Assembly: GCF_020905415.1 (NCBI RefSeq)
Contig: NZ_JAJJMP010000001.1
Coordinates: forward strand, 3,049,501-3,113,500
DNA: 64,000 nucleotides
Source of the DNA: Myroides oncorhynchi
GTDB taxonomy: Bacteria; Bacteroidota; Bacteroidia; Flavobacteriales; Flavobacteriaceae
Reading direction: 5' to 3'
The position numbers and the translations under genes were made by a program. The notes beneath the pieces are model-generated. The model was not told the origin of the DNA, did no database searches, and worked only from the letters and a program-made list of their open reading frames with translations. Each line of letters starts with the position of its first letter. Within the stretch, counting starts at the first letter, position 1. Shown here piece after piece: positions 16,591 through 25,522 of this stretch.

Positions 16591-17499
16591 ATGAAAAGAA
16601 GTGTTTTAATAATAGATGATGAAAAAGATCAAGCAGAAGGTCTTTGTAAAGCATTGACAAAATCTCTATCCAATACGTATTTTGATTATGCAAGTGAAGA
16701 AGAAGAAATTACTTCCTCTATTGAAAATAAATATTTTTCAATCGCTATTATTGATTTAAGAATGGATAAGTTTTCATTTGATGGCATAGAATTGATAAAT
16801 AAGATTTTTGAAGTTAACCCTTTTGCAAAAGTCATTATAGTATCAGCATTTACAGGAGAGTATTTTCGTCAAATTAAAGATTTACTTGTTACAGGAAAGA
16901 TTATTGACGTTATTGATAAAATAGAATTTTCTCTTTTTGTTAAACAGTTAGGAAGTAAAATAAATAGTTATCATAAAGCTTTATTTGAAGACCCTTCAGA
17001 AATAAACTCCGCATTGCTAGAGTTTTATTCTCAAGCAAAAAATGAAAAGAATAATTTTAAAAAAGGTGAAAAGTTTGAACATTTTGTAAGCTTATTATTT
17101 CAATCTATTGGATTTAAAAATGTAAATAAGCGTATAATAGATAAATCCTTAAATGAAGTGGATTTAATTATTAGAAACGAAATAGATGATAGTTTTGTTA
17201 ATAAGTTTGGAAAGTATATCCTAGTTGAATGCAAGAATAAGCCAGAGGATAAAGTAGATAAAAATACTTTCATTGTATTTAATAATAAACTAAAATATAC
17301 TAATGGATTAGCTGAATTAGGAATTCTAGCTACTACAGGATATATTACTAGAAATACTTATTTAGAAGCTATAAGAGACTCTAATGAAATGAGAAAGGTT
17401 ATATTTTTATCAAATCCTGAATTTGAAAAATTAATAATGTCAAATAACAAATTGGAAGAATTTAAATTAATAATAGACAGCCAAGTTAAAGACAATTAA
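16591..17499 (+). CDS. Response regulator fused to Mrr-like PD-(D/E)XK nuclease domain
   Basis: 302 aa. Residues 1 to about 125 form a receiver domain: acidic pair Asp9/Asp10, phospho-acceptor Asp55 (IIDLRMDKF), Ser85 (IIVSAFTG) and Lys110 (VIDK). Residues of about 155-290 do not resemble a DNA-binding output domain. They carry KGEKFEHFVSLLFQSIGF (Glu163), NEVDLII (Asp191) and YILVECKNK (Glu213, Lys215), the E...D...ExK layout of Mrr-type restriction-endonuclease-like folds. GILATTGYIT follows, a stretch also common in Mrr homologues. With the kinase just upstream, the natural reading is a phosphorylation-controlled nuclease. It could instead be a DNA-binding domain with a degenerate nuclease fold, but the catalytic residues appear present. 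Confidence 0.8.
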   Translation: MKRSVLIIDDEKDQAEGLCKALTKSLSNTYFDYASEEEEITSSIENKYFSIAIIDLRMDKFSFDGIELINKIFEVNPFAKVIIVSAFTGEYFRQIKDLLVTGKIIDVIDKIEFSLFVKQLGSKINSYHKALFEDPSEINSALLEFYSQAKNEKNNFKKGEKFEHFVSLLFQSIGFKNVNKRIIDKSLNEVDLIIRNEIDDSFVNKFGKYILVECKNKPEDKVDKNTFIVFNNKLKYTNGLAELGILATTGYITRNTYLEAIRDSNEMRKVIFLSNPEFEKLIMSNNKLEEFKLIIDSQVKDN

Positions 17500-17622
17500 T
17501 ATATTTTTAATTTCAATTATAGTTAATTAAAAAACTCTTCTAGTTTGGTGCTAATTCCAATTTAAACAATGAAAGCTCTTATTTAAAAAGCATACGTATA
17601 GGAGGCAGAACCTTATTTTGCT

Positions 17623-17658
17623 AAAAACCTGATAATATTTGTTATCAGGTTTTTTTTC
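17623..17658 (+). terminator. Terminator behind the kinase/nuclease pair
   Basis: AAAACCTGATAA and TTATCAGGTTTT form a perfect stem around a 6-nt loop, followed by a T-run. It lies about 125 bp after the nuclease gene. Confidence 0.75.
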
Positions 17659-17755
17659 AATATGTGTCTAGTTTATATGCAGTTTTAATAGATTAGTACT
17701 CTTAGGGAATGGCCAAAAATTAATAGAAATTATAATGTAACATTTAACCATGTAG

Positions 17756-17869
17756 TTGTATTTACACAATATTGGTAATGGTTCATGGGTATTAGGTGTA
17801 AAAACTGATAGTAATCAAATAAAATTACTTATTTATGATGTAAATGAAGTAAGAGGGTATAAAAAGTGA
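17756..17869 (+). pseudogene. Possible gene remnant of about 37 codons
   Basis: Reading from a TTG gives LYLHNIGNGSWVLGVK followed by QIKLLIYDVNEVRGY and a stop. The composition looks protein-like, but there is no ATG and no family is recognised. It may be the tail of a lost gene at this rearranged junction, or chance. Confidence 0.2.
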
Positions 17870-17908
17870 AAATTATGATTACTTTTAGAATCGTAAACTG
17901 TTAAGAAT

Positions 17909-19966
17909 ATGAAAAAAATACTACTTACTACTTTTTTGCTATTTGCTATATGGAGTCAGAATGCCTTAGGGCAGAATCTAACTACGCGAAATGCTATTCG
18001 GTCAACTTATGATATAGAGGCTAGCTCTAAACAGATTAATGAGTATGCTGCTAAGGCTGAGATTAATAGGAAAAGAGCTTTTGCGGTAGCTAAAAATAAA
18101 AGTCTTCCAACAAGTGGGATAAACGCTCGTGGAAATTACTTTGAACTAAGTAGTATAGATGACAATGGTATTTTAATTTATAAAACCACTTTAAATGCTG
18201 GTTCTAGAATAACGGCTAGAGCGGAGAATATTCCAACGACTCTAAATGGGAATACTTTTTTAGAAGGAGAGGGGATGCTTATTGGTTTAGTAGATGGTTT
18301 ACCACTGCTTGATACTCATCAAGAGTTTTTTACAAGTGATGCAAATAGAATCTCTAGAGCTACTTTAAAAGAAACAGTACCAGAGATATTTAACCATAGA
18401 GACAGTATTCGAAGTCATCAAACCAGACGGTTTCACGCAACCCATGTTGGAGGTACAATAGCAGCTTTAGGTCTTAATCCTGAGGCTAAAGGGATTGCTC
18501 CAAAAGCTAAGTTGTGGAGTTACTCATGGAATGATGATTATAAAAAAATGTCAGACATGGCCATCGCAGGTATTGTGGTTAGTAATCACTCATATGGGTT
18601 TGATTATTTTGATAATTATGGAAATCTACAAGATCCTAGGCTTTTGGATTATTTCGGAGCGTATTTAGACACAGCAGTGCAGTATGATAGGCTTGCGATT
18701 AACTATCCATATTATCAGCCTGTTTTAGCTGCGGGAAATGATGGAGATTTGCAAAGTAAAACGTATCGCAATACTTCAAAAGAAAACTGTAATTGTGATA
18801 TGCTTAATGGTGGTGGAGTTTCTAAAAATATGGTTGTTGTAGCCGCTGTAGAGCAAGTGGTTTTATATACCGGAGCATCAAGTGTGAGATTAGCTTACTT
18901 TAGTTCACAAGGTCCTACCAATGATTTTAGAATAAAACCAGATATCTCAGCTAAGGGAGTAGATGTATTCTCATCAACATTTGTTGTACCTAACCCTTTA
19001 AATGCTACACCTGGAATTGGCTATTATGTAAAGAGTAATGGGACTTCAATGGCTGCTCCTGCGGTAACTGGAGTTTTTGCTTTATGGCAAGAATGGGCAA
19101 CTAAGTTTTCGTCTAAGCCTATGCCTTACAAATCAGCTACTATTCGTGCTTTAATGGCGCATACCGCGGATGAAGCAGGAGCTGCACCAGGACCTGATCA
19201 CCTTTTTGGATGGGGACTAATTAATGCAAAAGCAGGAATAGATGTACTTTTAGCAGCAAAGGATAAGCGAAGTACTTATGTTTTAGAACAAGAATTAAAA
19301 CAAGGAGAGAAATTTACTAAAGAGATTTATGTAGGTAAGGATAGGGGTAAAATGGTTGTAACTCTTTCATGGACTGATCCAGAAGGGACTCTTGTTAAAG
19401 GGAATTTAGATGAGGAGTATATGAAAAATAATCCACTTCTTATTAACGATCTAAATGTGGTGGTAAAAAAAGGCAATGAAGTATTCTATCCATGGAGGTT
19501 AACAAAGGATTTTAATAACCTTAAAGCAGAAAAAGGGGTAAATGATGTAGATAATATCGAGAAGATAGAAATCATGGATTTAACACCTGGAAAATACACT
19601 ATAGAGGTTAGTCATAGTAAAACACTAAAGGCAGGAAAACAGGAATATTCACTGATAAGTACAGTAGGGAAGTTTGATGATTTAAAACCAGAGGATAAAG
19701 AACAAGAGACTGGCAATGTGGATGAGATTAGATTATGGCCTAATCCGGTTGTGAATGAGTTGTTTGTAACAGTAGGTGAAAAATATAATGGAAGAACTGT
19801 TAATATACGTGTATTTGATATCAATGGTAGACTTATAGGGGATATATCTGAGACAGTAGAACAAGCAATGGTGAGCGTAAATATGTCTGGATATAATGCC
19901 AATGTGTATATTGTAGAGGTAAAAACATTTGATTCTTCTAAGACTGTACGCATCGTTAAAAAATAA
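17909..19966 (+). CDS. Secreted subtilisin-like (S8) serine protease with T9SS tail
   Basis: 685 aa. A signal peptide (to about residue 22, NALGQ) is followed by a prodomain-like region. The S8 catalytic domain has Asp in GLVDGLPLLDTHQEF (about 128), His in RFHATHVGGTIAALG (about 176-179) and Ser in NGTSMAAPAVTGV (about 380). A jelly-roll-like P-domain follows (VTLSWTDPEG). The last 80 or so residues are a type A T9SS sorting domain (LWPNPVVNELFVTV...VFDINGRLIGD). The enzyme is therefore expected to be exported through T9SS and to degrade extracellular protein. It is a single-gene unit ending at the terminator at 20031. Confidence 0.9.
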   Translation: MKKILLTTFLLFAIWSQNALGQNLTTRNAIRSTYDIEASSKQINEYAAKAEINRKRAFAVAKNKSLPTSGINARGNYFELSSIDDNGILIYKTTLNAGSRITARAENIPTTLNGNTFLEGEGMLIGLVDGLPLLDTHQEFFTSDANRISRATLKETVPEIFNHRDSIRSHQTRRFHATHVGGTIAALGLNPEAKGIAPKAKLWSYSWNDDYKKMSDMAIAGIVVSNHSYGFDYFDNYGNLQDPRLLDYFGAYLDTAVQYDRLAINYPYYQPVLAAGNDGDLQSKTYRNTSKENCNCDMLNGGGVSKNMVVVAAVEQVVLYTGASSVRLAYFSSQGPTNDFRIKPDISAKGVDVFSSTFVVPNPLNATPGIGYYVKSNGTSMAAPAVTGVFALWQEWATKFSSKPMPYKSATIRALMAHTADEAGAAPGPDHLFGWGLINAKAGIDVLLAAKDKRSTYVLEQELKQGEKFTKEIYVGKDRGKMVVTLSWTDPEGTLVKGNLDEEYMKNNPLLINDLNVVVKKGNEVFYPWRLTKDFNNLKAEKGVNDVDNIEKIEIMDLTPGKYTIEVSHSKTLKAGKQEYSLISTVGKFDDLKPEDKEQETGNVDEIRLWPNPVVNELFVTVGEKYNGRTVNIRVFDINGRLIGDISETVEQAMVSVNMSGYNANVYIVEVKTFDSSKTVRIVKK

Positions 19967-20030
19967 GTTTGTAAAGTAATGAAAAGGTAATAAAAGAAAA
20001 TTAACGTCTTATAATCTAGTTTTAATTACT

Positions 20031-20069
20031 AAAAAAGCGCAACAGGAATTTCCCGTTTGCGCTTTTTTT
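20031..20069 (+). terminator. Terminator of the S8 protease gene
   Basis: AAAAAGCGCAA and TTGCGCTTTTTTT form the outer stem, with an inner CAGGAA/TTCCCG part, followed by T's. It lies about 65 bp downstream of the stop. Confidence 0.75.
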
Positions 20070-20710
20070 CATGTAGAAAGGTTTGAAGAATTTTATTTTA
20101 AACCAGACAATGGTTGTCAGCCTTTAATTCAAGAAGTAGTATGGAAAATTGTACACTCTATCAAGTAAAGTATTATTCTTGTCATAAAGGCTTTCAGACC
20201 ATTTAAAATTTTAAACAATTAACTCTTAGTTAGGAAAATATATTTTACTATTATAATAAGCTTAAATAATAAAATAAATGTTAATTGGTGTAAAAGTAAT
20301 GCATTAAATATGTTTTTAATGTAGAATAACTGATTTTTATATTATTAATTGTGATTTATTTATATTTATGTTGTTAGTTTATTTTAAGGGCTTCAATTTT
20401 TTTAAATCTATTATAATTAATTTGATTGTTTAGTAAAATCTCAACTCAGATTACCTTGTTTTGAAAGATATACGCAGTTATTTTGGCGGTTAAAGTATTT
20501 TGTAAAACCAATAATTAGAACGTTTTAGTTGTTTTTAGTATAGAGGTATTGTTAATATTAAGTAAAAAGTATTGGAGATCATGTATTATTTATATTCATT
20601 TGTTGTGTACTTTACATCAAAAGGGATTAAGAATTAATAATTGCTTTATTTGTCAAAAACTATTCACCTTACTAACAGAATAAGAAATTGAAAGTAAAAC
20701 AATTAGTAGT
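20070..20710 (+). other. Intergenic region without recognised gene
   Basis: 641 bp, very AT-rich. A 30-codon open stretch after the terminator (ends FKPDNGCQPLIQEVVWKIV) has no start codon. Nothing else was recognised. Confidence 0.4.
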
Positions 20711-21163
20711 ATGAAAAGAAAGATTGTTATTGGGGCATTTTTGTTGTTTGCCAGTTTTGCTAATGCTCAAAGTAGAGTTAGTAGCACAAGTATTGGGATT
20801 AATCTAGGAGGACTAGTATCGGTGGTATATGATGATTCTACTTTGCTGGGATTAAAGGATAACCAATGGAGAAAGATAAATGAGTGTCAAGCTCGTTATG
20901 AGAAACAGTATAGTGAATGGGCTAGAAAAAAACACTATAAAGATTATGAATTAGAGCGTAAACGCGAGCAAATGTATAAGGAGATCCGCATAGAGATAGG
21001 AGATATCTTAACGGTGTCTCAACGTGAGAAATGGAATGATTATTCGTATGATTATAAACATGATCACAAAGATCATCACCATCATCAAAATAGCAATAAG
21101 TACAAGGATAAACACTACAAGAAAAAACATAAAAACAAGCACAAGCACGATGATTGTGACTAG
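20711..21163 (+). CDS. Small periplasmic protein with His/Lys-rich tail
   Basis: 150 aa. A signal peptide (AFLLFASFANAQ) is followed by a Gly-rich segment and a charged helical region with ILTVSQREKWNDYSYD, reminiscent of the LTxxQ motif in Spy/CpxP-like periplasmic proteins. The last 40 or so residues are dominated by His, Lys and Asp (HDHKDHHHHQN ... KHKNKHKHDDCD), a likely metal- or polyanion-binding tail. Metal binding or stress-linked chaperone activity is inference. It is a single-gene unit with its own terminator. Confidence 0.7.
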   Translation: MKRKIVIGAFLLFASFANAQSRVSSTSIGINLGGLVSVVYDDSTLLGLKDNQWRKINECQARYEKQYSEWARKKHYKDYELERKREQMYKEIRIEIGDILTVSQREKWNDYSYDYKHDHKDHHHHQNSNKYKDKHYKKKHKNKHKHDDCD

Positions 21164-21166
21164 GAT

Positions 21167-21197
21167 TAAAAGTCTGCCATTTGGTGGACTTTTTTTT
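21167..21197 (+). terminator. Terminator of the His-rich protein gene
   Basis: AAAGTCTGCCA and TGGTGGACTTT pair with two wobbles, followed by T8. It lies just after the stop codon. Confidence 0.7.
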
Positions 21198-21716
21198 GTT
21201 TGTAAACTAAAAAATAGTTCAAAAGGTCATATTTGATGTTTTCAGGTTAATAAAAAACCTTTTTTCAGGATATTTTGGTAAAAAAGCAATGAGAATAACT
21301 TAAATATTCTTGTTTGTGCGATTTTACTCATTTTGTGATTTACAGCTGTATAGTCCAGTGGGAATTGTAGCAAACACTAAGGGGTGTGAAGTCTTGTTTT
21401 GTCTATGTGATTTGTTGAGATTATTAAGGATTTATTTAAATTATTTAATTTTTAAAAATATTCTCTTTTTTGATGTTTTATCTATATTGTTTTGTTATTT
21501 ATAAGGTAATAATTGAATAATATTAAGTTAATGTTATGAATATGTGTGTAATTGTTATTTTTGCTTTGTAGTTAGAATATAGACTTGAAGGTGGTTTTGT
21601 ATGAGATTTTATAGTAAATGTTTTCAAATAGCTTATGTGTAATAGCTTATTTAAAAACAAGGTATCGTATTATTTTTTACCTGATTACTTAAGAGACTAT
21701 AGAAAAGAAAAAAAGC
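21198..21716 (+). other. Intergenic region without recognised gene
   Basis: About 520 bp, AT-rich. The only open frame (21310-21504) has no protein-like composition. It presumably carries the promoter and leader of the PorP/SprF gene, but no clear -7 box was seen. Confidence 0.4.
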
Positions 21717-22649
21717 ATGAAAATTAAAAGAAACATTAAAAAAATAGCAGTTAGCTTATTAGTTATTGGATCTGCTGTAAAGGGATATGCCCAACAAGAT
21801 CCTCAATATACCCAGTATATGTATAATGCTAATATGATTAACCCTGCTTATGTGGGAAGTAAGGAGAACTTGAGTGTTTTCGGAATGTATAGGGCACAAT
21901 GGGTAGGGCTTGAAGGAGCACCTAAAACAGCTACTATTTCTGTGTCAACACCTCTTGGAGATAAAGGATTGGGATTAGGAGTTAATTTTATTAATGATCG
22001 TATAGGGGCTATGGATGAGAACAATATCTCGGTAGACTTATCCTATACAATAGATTTAAATCAGGATTATAAATTAGCTTTTGGATTAAAAACTACAGCT
22101 AATATATTAAGTGTAGATTACTCTAAACTTACCATATATGATCCTACAGATCCAAGTACTCAACTTAATATCAATAATAAGTTTAATCCCAATGTAGGAG
22201 CAGGGGTCTATCTTTTCTCTGACAAGGCCTATGCGGGTATCTCTGTACCTAATTTTTTAACAAGTGATCGTTACAATGACAATGACATTACAGTGATGAC
22301 ACAAAAAGCTCATTTCTATGTAATGGGAGGATATGTATTTGATGTTAGTAGAGATGTATTATTCAAACCAGCAGCTCTAGTTAAGGCTGTTAGTGGAGCA
22401 CCTTTACAAGTAGATTTGACAGCAAACTTTTTATTCTATGAAAAATTTACACTAGGAGCAGCCTATCGATGGGATGCCTCGGTTAGTGCTTTGGCTGGAT
22501 TCCAAATTAATAAAAATCTGTTTGTAGGCTATAGTTATGATGCCGATACAACTAAACTTAATAATTACAACTCTGGGTCACATGAGGTGTTTTTGCGATT
22601 TGACTTATTTAATAAATATAATAAAGTTAGTACTGCTCGATTCTTCTAA
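21717..22649 (+). CDS. PorP/SprF family outer-membrane protein
   Basis: 310 aa with a signal peptide (to about residue 25, KGYAQQ). The start of the mature protein, QDPQYTQYMYNANMINPAYVGS, is the PorP/SprF signature. GMYRAQWVGLEGAPKTATIS and GLGVNFINDRIG follow, and the C-terminus is beta-barrel-like, ending in Phe. Relatives sit in the outer membrane and help T9SS substrates stay on the cell surface, often each dedicated to one large adhesin. It is followed 64 bp later by an OmpA-family gene, the usual pairing. The expected large type B T9SS adhesin is not in front of the pair here. Confidence 0.9.
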   Translation: MKIKRNIKKIAVSLLVIGSAVKGYAQQDPQYTQYMYNANMINPAYVGSKENLSVFGMYRAQWVGLEGAPKTATISVSTPLGDKGLGLGVNFINDRIGAMDENNISVDLSYTIDLNQDYKLAFGLKTTANILSVDYSKLTIYDPTDPSTQLNINNKFNPNVGAGVYLFSDKAYAGISVPNFLTSDRYNDNDITVMTQKAHFYVMGGYVFDVSRDVLFKPAALVKAVSGAPLQVDLTANFLFYEKFTLGAAYRWDASVSALAGFQINKNLFVGYSYDADTTKLNNYNSGSHEVFLRFDLFNKYNKVSTARFF

Positions 22650-22713
22650 AAATATAGCAACAGTTGAAAGAAACGTATTAAGATAGACTGAAATTTTGAA
22701 AAAAAATAAAACT

Positions 22714-24714
22714 ATGAGAATAAATATTTATAAAATAAGCGCAATTGTCCTAATTAGTATGTTTTCTGTGGGCGCAGTAGCTCAAAAATCTTCTATAAGA
22801 AAGGCCAATCAGCAGATAGAAAAAATGGCTTATGCAGATGCGATTAAAATCTATGAAAAATTAGTATCAAAGGGTAAAAAAGCAGATGAAATTTCAAATA
22901 ATTTAGCTAAGGCTTATTATGAAAATGGAATGTATCTAGAGGCTAACCACTGGTATGATAAGCTATATGGTAAAATAACTATATCAAGTGAAATAAAAGA
23001 TGTAGATGCTTTTTATCAATATATACAAACCATTAGAACAACAGGCGATTATATGCTTGCCAATAGTAAAATGGACTTACTAGCTGAGATTGCTCCAGAG
23101 AATGGTATAGTAAAAAAATACCTTAGCGATCCAAATTATTTAGAACAAGTAAATGCCAATCGAGAAGGATATAGAGTAAAAATACTCAATAGTGTTAATA
23201 CAGGGGGATCTGAATATGGATCTGCTTTATATAAAGGAGAGATTGTATATGCATCCTCTACCAACAAAAAAGGGAAGCATAAAAAAACACATAGTTGGAC
23301 CAATGATCCATATACTAAATTGTATTCTGCTCCAGTGCGCATAGATGGGTTTATTGGTAGTGTTAAACCTTTTGCTAAAAAGCTTGAAGGAAAATACAAT
23401 GAGTCAAATGCTATTTTTACAGCAGATGCCAGAACAATGTATTTCTCTAGTAATAACCGTGGCGGAAACACCACTCGTTATTCAGATGGAGCAGTGCTAG
23501 TTAATCTGTATCGCGCCTATAGTTTTGGACAAGGAAAATGGGGAGATGTTGAGAAATTAACCATTAATGTTGACCATGCTAATACAGCTCAACCTGCATT
23601 AAGCCCTGACCAGGATTGGATTTATTTTTCTTCTGATAGACCTGGAGGTTATGGTAAATCAGATCTATATCGCGTAAGATTATTTAGAGACGGAACAACT
23701 GGAACACCTGAGAATTTAGGTGATAAAATAAATACTCCAGGTAGAGAGAGTTTTCCGTTTGTAAGTTCTGACAATGTACTATATTTTGCCTCAGATGGGC
23801 ATCCAGGATTAGGTGGGTTAGATTTATATGGTGTGCAAATAGATCCGGATGGAACATTTGGAGAGGTAGTTAACCTGGGTAATTCAATTAATAGTCCTTA
23901 TGATGATTTTGCTATGTATCTTGATCCAGAAGCTAAATTTGGATTTATCACCTCTAATCGACCAAATGGTCAAGGCAAGGATGATTTGTATTATGTAAGA
24001 ATGAAACAAGGTACTGAACTTAATATATCTCAAGAGATACAGGGACGTGTTGTGGATAAGTTTACTAATGATCCAATTCTTGATGCTTTTGTTTTTCTAT
24101 ATGACAGTAAACACAAAATGATACAAGAGGTAGAGGTTGATAAACGAGGAGACTATATATTTAAAGATGTTAAAGTAAATAGAGACTATTATGTGGCTGT
24201 AAAATCTAATGGATATATATCACAAGAACAGTCGGTTGAAGATGTAGATAAGAATGATGTTCGTGTAGTGAATTTTGGTTTAACAAAAGTCGATAACCAT
24301 CATAATGGTGGTAATAATTTTACTGCTAAATCAATAAAAAAAGGAGATGATTTGACTTCTCATTTAGCATTAGCACCAATTTATTTCGACCATGATAGTT
24401 CAATAATTCGATCAGATGCACAATTGGAACTTTCCAAAGTGGTATTGATGATGAAACAAAACAGCAGTGTTAAGATACAAGTAAGGTCTCATACAGATAG
24501 TACAGGACCAGATTTGTATAACTTAAAGCTATCAGATCGTCGTGCAAAAGCTACAGTAGAGGAAATCATTAGTCAAGGTATTAGTCCAAGCCGTATAAGT
24601 GGACAAGGATTTGGCGAGACAAGATTACTGAATCACTGTGCAAATAATGTAAGATGTACAGAACAAGAACATCAATTAAACAGACGTAGTGAGTTTATCA
24701 TTATAGAACTTTAA
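22714..24714 (+). CDS. OmpA-family protein with PD40/WD40-like propeller
   Basis: 666 aa from the ATG at 22714 (MRINIYKISAIVLIS...VGAVAQ, a clean signal peptide); a TTG six codons upstream is less likely. The N-terminal part is TPR-like (about 30-140). A PD40 propeller follows (YFSSDRPGGYGKSDLYRV, YFASDGHPGLGGLDLYGV, GFITSNRPNGQGKDDLY), then a CarboxypepD_reg-like domain (about 440-520). The C-terminal OmpA domain (IYFDHDSSIIRSDA...RSHTDSTG...NRRSEFIII) binds peptidoglycan. This PorE-like build, paired with PorP/SprF, suggests anchoring of a T9SS or surface complex to the cell wall. It ends at a strong terminator. Confidence 0.9.
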   Translation: MRINIYKISAIVLISMFSVGAVAQKSSIRKANQQIEKMAYADAIKIYEKLVSKGKKADEISNNLAKAYYENGMYLEANHWYDKLYGKITISSEIKDVDAFYQYIQTIRTTGDYMLANSKMDLLAEIAPENGIVKKYLSDPNYLEQVNANREGYRVKILNSVNTGGSEYGSALYKGEIVYASSTNKKGKHKKTHSWTNDPYTKLYSAPVRIDGFIGSVKPFAKKLEGKYNESNAIFTADARTMYFSSNNRGGNTTRYSDGAVLVNLYRAYSFGQGKWGDVEKLTINVDHANTAQPALSPDQDWIYFSSDRPGGYGKSDLYRVRLFRDGTTGTPENLGDKINTPGRESFPFVSSDNVLYFASDGHPGLGGLDLYGVQIDPDGTFGEVVNLGNSINSPYDDFAMYLDPEAKFGFITSNRPNGQGKDDLYYVRMKQGTELNISQEIQGRVVDKFTNDPILDAFVFLYDSKHKMIQEVEVDKRGDYIFKDVKVNRDYYVAVKSNGYISQEQSVEDVDKNDVRVVNFGLTKVDNHHNGGNNFTAKSIKKGDDLTSHLALAPIYFDHDSSIIRSDAQLELSKVVLMMKQNSSVKIQVRSHTDSTGPDLYNLKLSDRRAKATVEEIISQGISPSRISGQGFGETRLLNHCANNVRCTEQEHQLNRRSEFIIIEL

Positions 24715-24741
24715 GCGTAATTATACTTTATCTTATTAGTT

Positions 24742-24779
24742 TAAGAGCTATCCCAAAATTTGGGATAGCTCTTTTTTTT
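24742..24779 (+). terminator. Terminator of the PorP-OmpA operon
   Basis: AAGAGCTATCCCA and TGGGATAGCTCTT form a long perfect stem followed by T8. Confidence 0.85.
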
Positions 24780-24881
24780 AGTATTAAATTGGGTTTAGAG
24801 ATTCTTTTGGATGAGTATATATATTTTAAAGTGCTTTATTTTTTATAAGTAACACTTATTGGTATATTAGCGATAAAACAG

Positions 24882-25322
24882 ATGATAATGAGTAAGATAA
24901 ATATACTTTTAGTGCTTGTTTTTTTAGCCGTTAGTTGTTCCTCAGATCAAAATAATTACCCTAGTGAAATTGAGTATGGGATTTCAAATTCAACTAAAAT
25001 TAGACCTCCCAAATGGTTGCAAGGAACTTGGAGGATAAATACAAATAGTAGCCCATCGGGACTAACCCCAGGTTTTATAGTTATGCCTGATCAGTTGTGT
25101 TTTGTCTCAATCTCTGTTGAATGTTTTCAAGACATGATAGATTATAGCTATAAAGTAAATCCTGAAGCAGTTAAGATAGAACAAGAGTATAACCTGGATT
25201 ATTATCGGCTTACTATTAATATAGCCACAGAAATTACAACTTTCTCCTTTACTTTAAAGGATAATTTTAAAGCCTTGTATACAAACGGGAGTGTTAAAGG
25301 CACTTTATTTAAAGAGCATTAA
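24882..25322 (+). CDS. Small lipoprotein of unknown function
   Basis: 146 aa; translation may start at the first ATG or two codons later (MSKINIL). The lipobox LAVSC follows a hydrophobic stretch. The body has PPKWLQGTWRIN, a motif seen in small lipocalin-like Bacteroidetes lipoproteins, and a beta-rich pattern to the end. No specific family is recognised. It appears to be transcribed alone. Confidence 0.6.
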   Translation: MIMSKINILLVLVFLAVSCSSDQNNYPSEIEYGISNSTKIRPPKWLQGTWRINTNSSPSGLTPGFIVMPDQLCFVSISVECFQDMIDYSYKVNPEAVKIEQEYNLDYYRLTINIATEITTFSFTLKDNFKALYTNGSVKGTLFKEH

Positions 25323-25471
25323 TACCAGTTATAGCTTAGATATGAGAGTTTTCGTGATATTAGTTTGTGCTTTAAATAAATAGTTTGTTTTTAATGCAAA
25401 ACATAGTTAATGCTTGGTTAAATAATTAATTTTATACATAATGCATTTGTATAATTGTAAATATGCTGATT

Positions 25472-25500
25472 TTGTGTAAAAACTTAATATAGTATATTTG
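25472..25500 (+). promoter_or_regulatory. Bacteroidetes-type promoter of the S41 peptidase gene
   Basis: TTG (25472-25474), an 18-nt spacer and TATATTTG (25493-25500) precede the start codon by 22 nt. Confidence 0.6.
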
Positions 25501-25522
25501 TGTTTAATTAATTTAAATAAGT

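Larger units (their letters stand above)
17500..17908 (+). other. Intergenic region with terminator and possible gene remnant
   Basis: It contains the terminator at 17623-17658 and a short open stretch without a good start codon (17756-17869). No promoter was recognised for the peptidase gene that follows. Confidence 0.45.

Noticed and set aside
16591..17499. Response regulator output read as a DNA-binding transcription factor
   Set aside because: No HTH pattern is visible, while Glu163, Asp191 and Glu213-x-Lys215 fit a nuclease core better.
20060..20170. Open stretch ending FKPDNGCQPLIQEVVWKIV after the S8 protease terminator
   Set aside because: Has some protein-like look but no start codon and begins within the terminator hairpin; too short to support a gene or a named remnant.
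20711..21236. Overlapping open frame at 21024-21236
   Set aside because: A shifted-frame reading of the His/Lys-rich tail and its terminator; repetitive codons create the open frame.
21310..21504. 64-codon open frame before the PorP gene
   Set aside because: Phe/Leu/Cys-rich translation of AT-rich DNA without a homologue-like pattern or ribosome-binding context.
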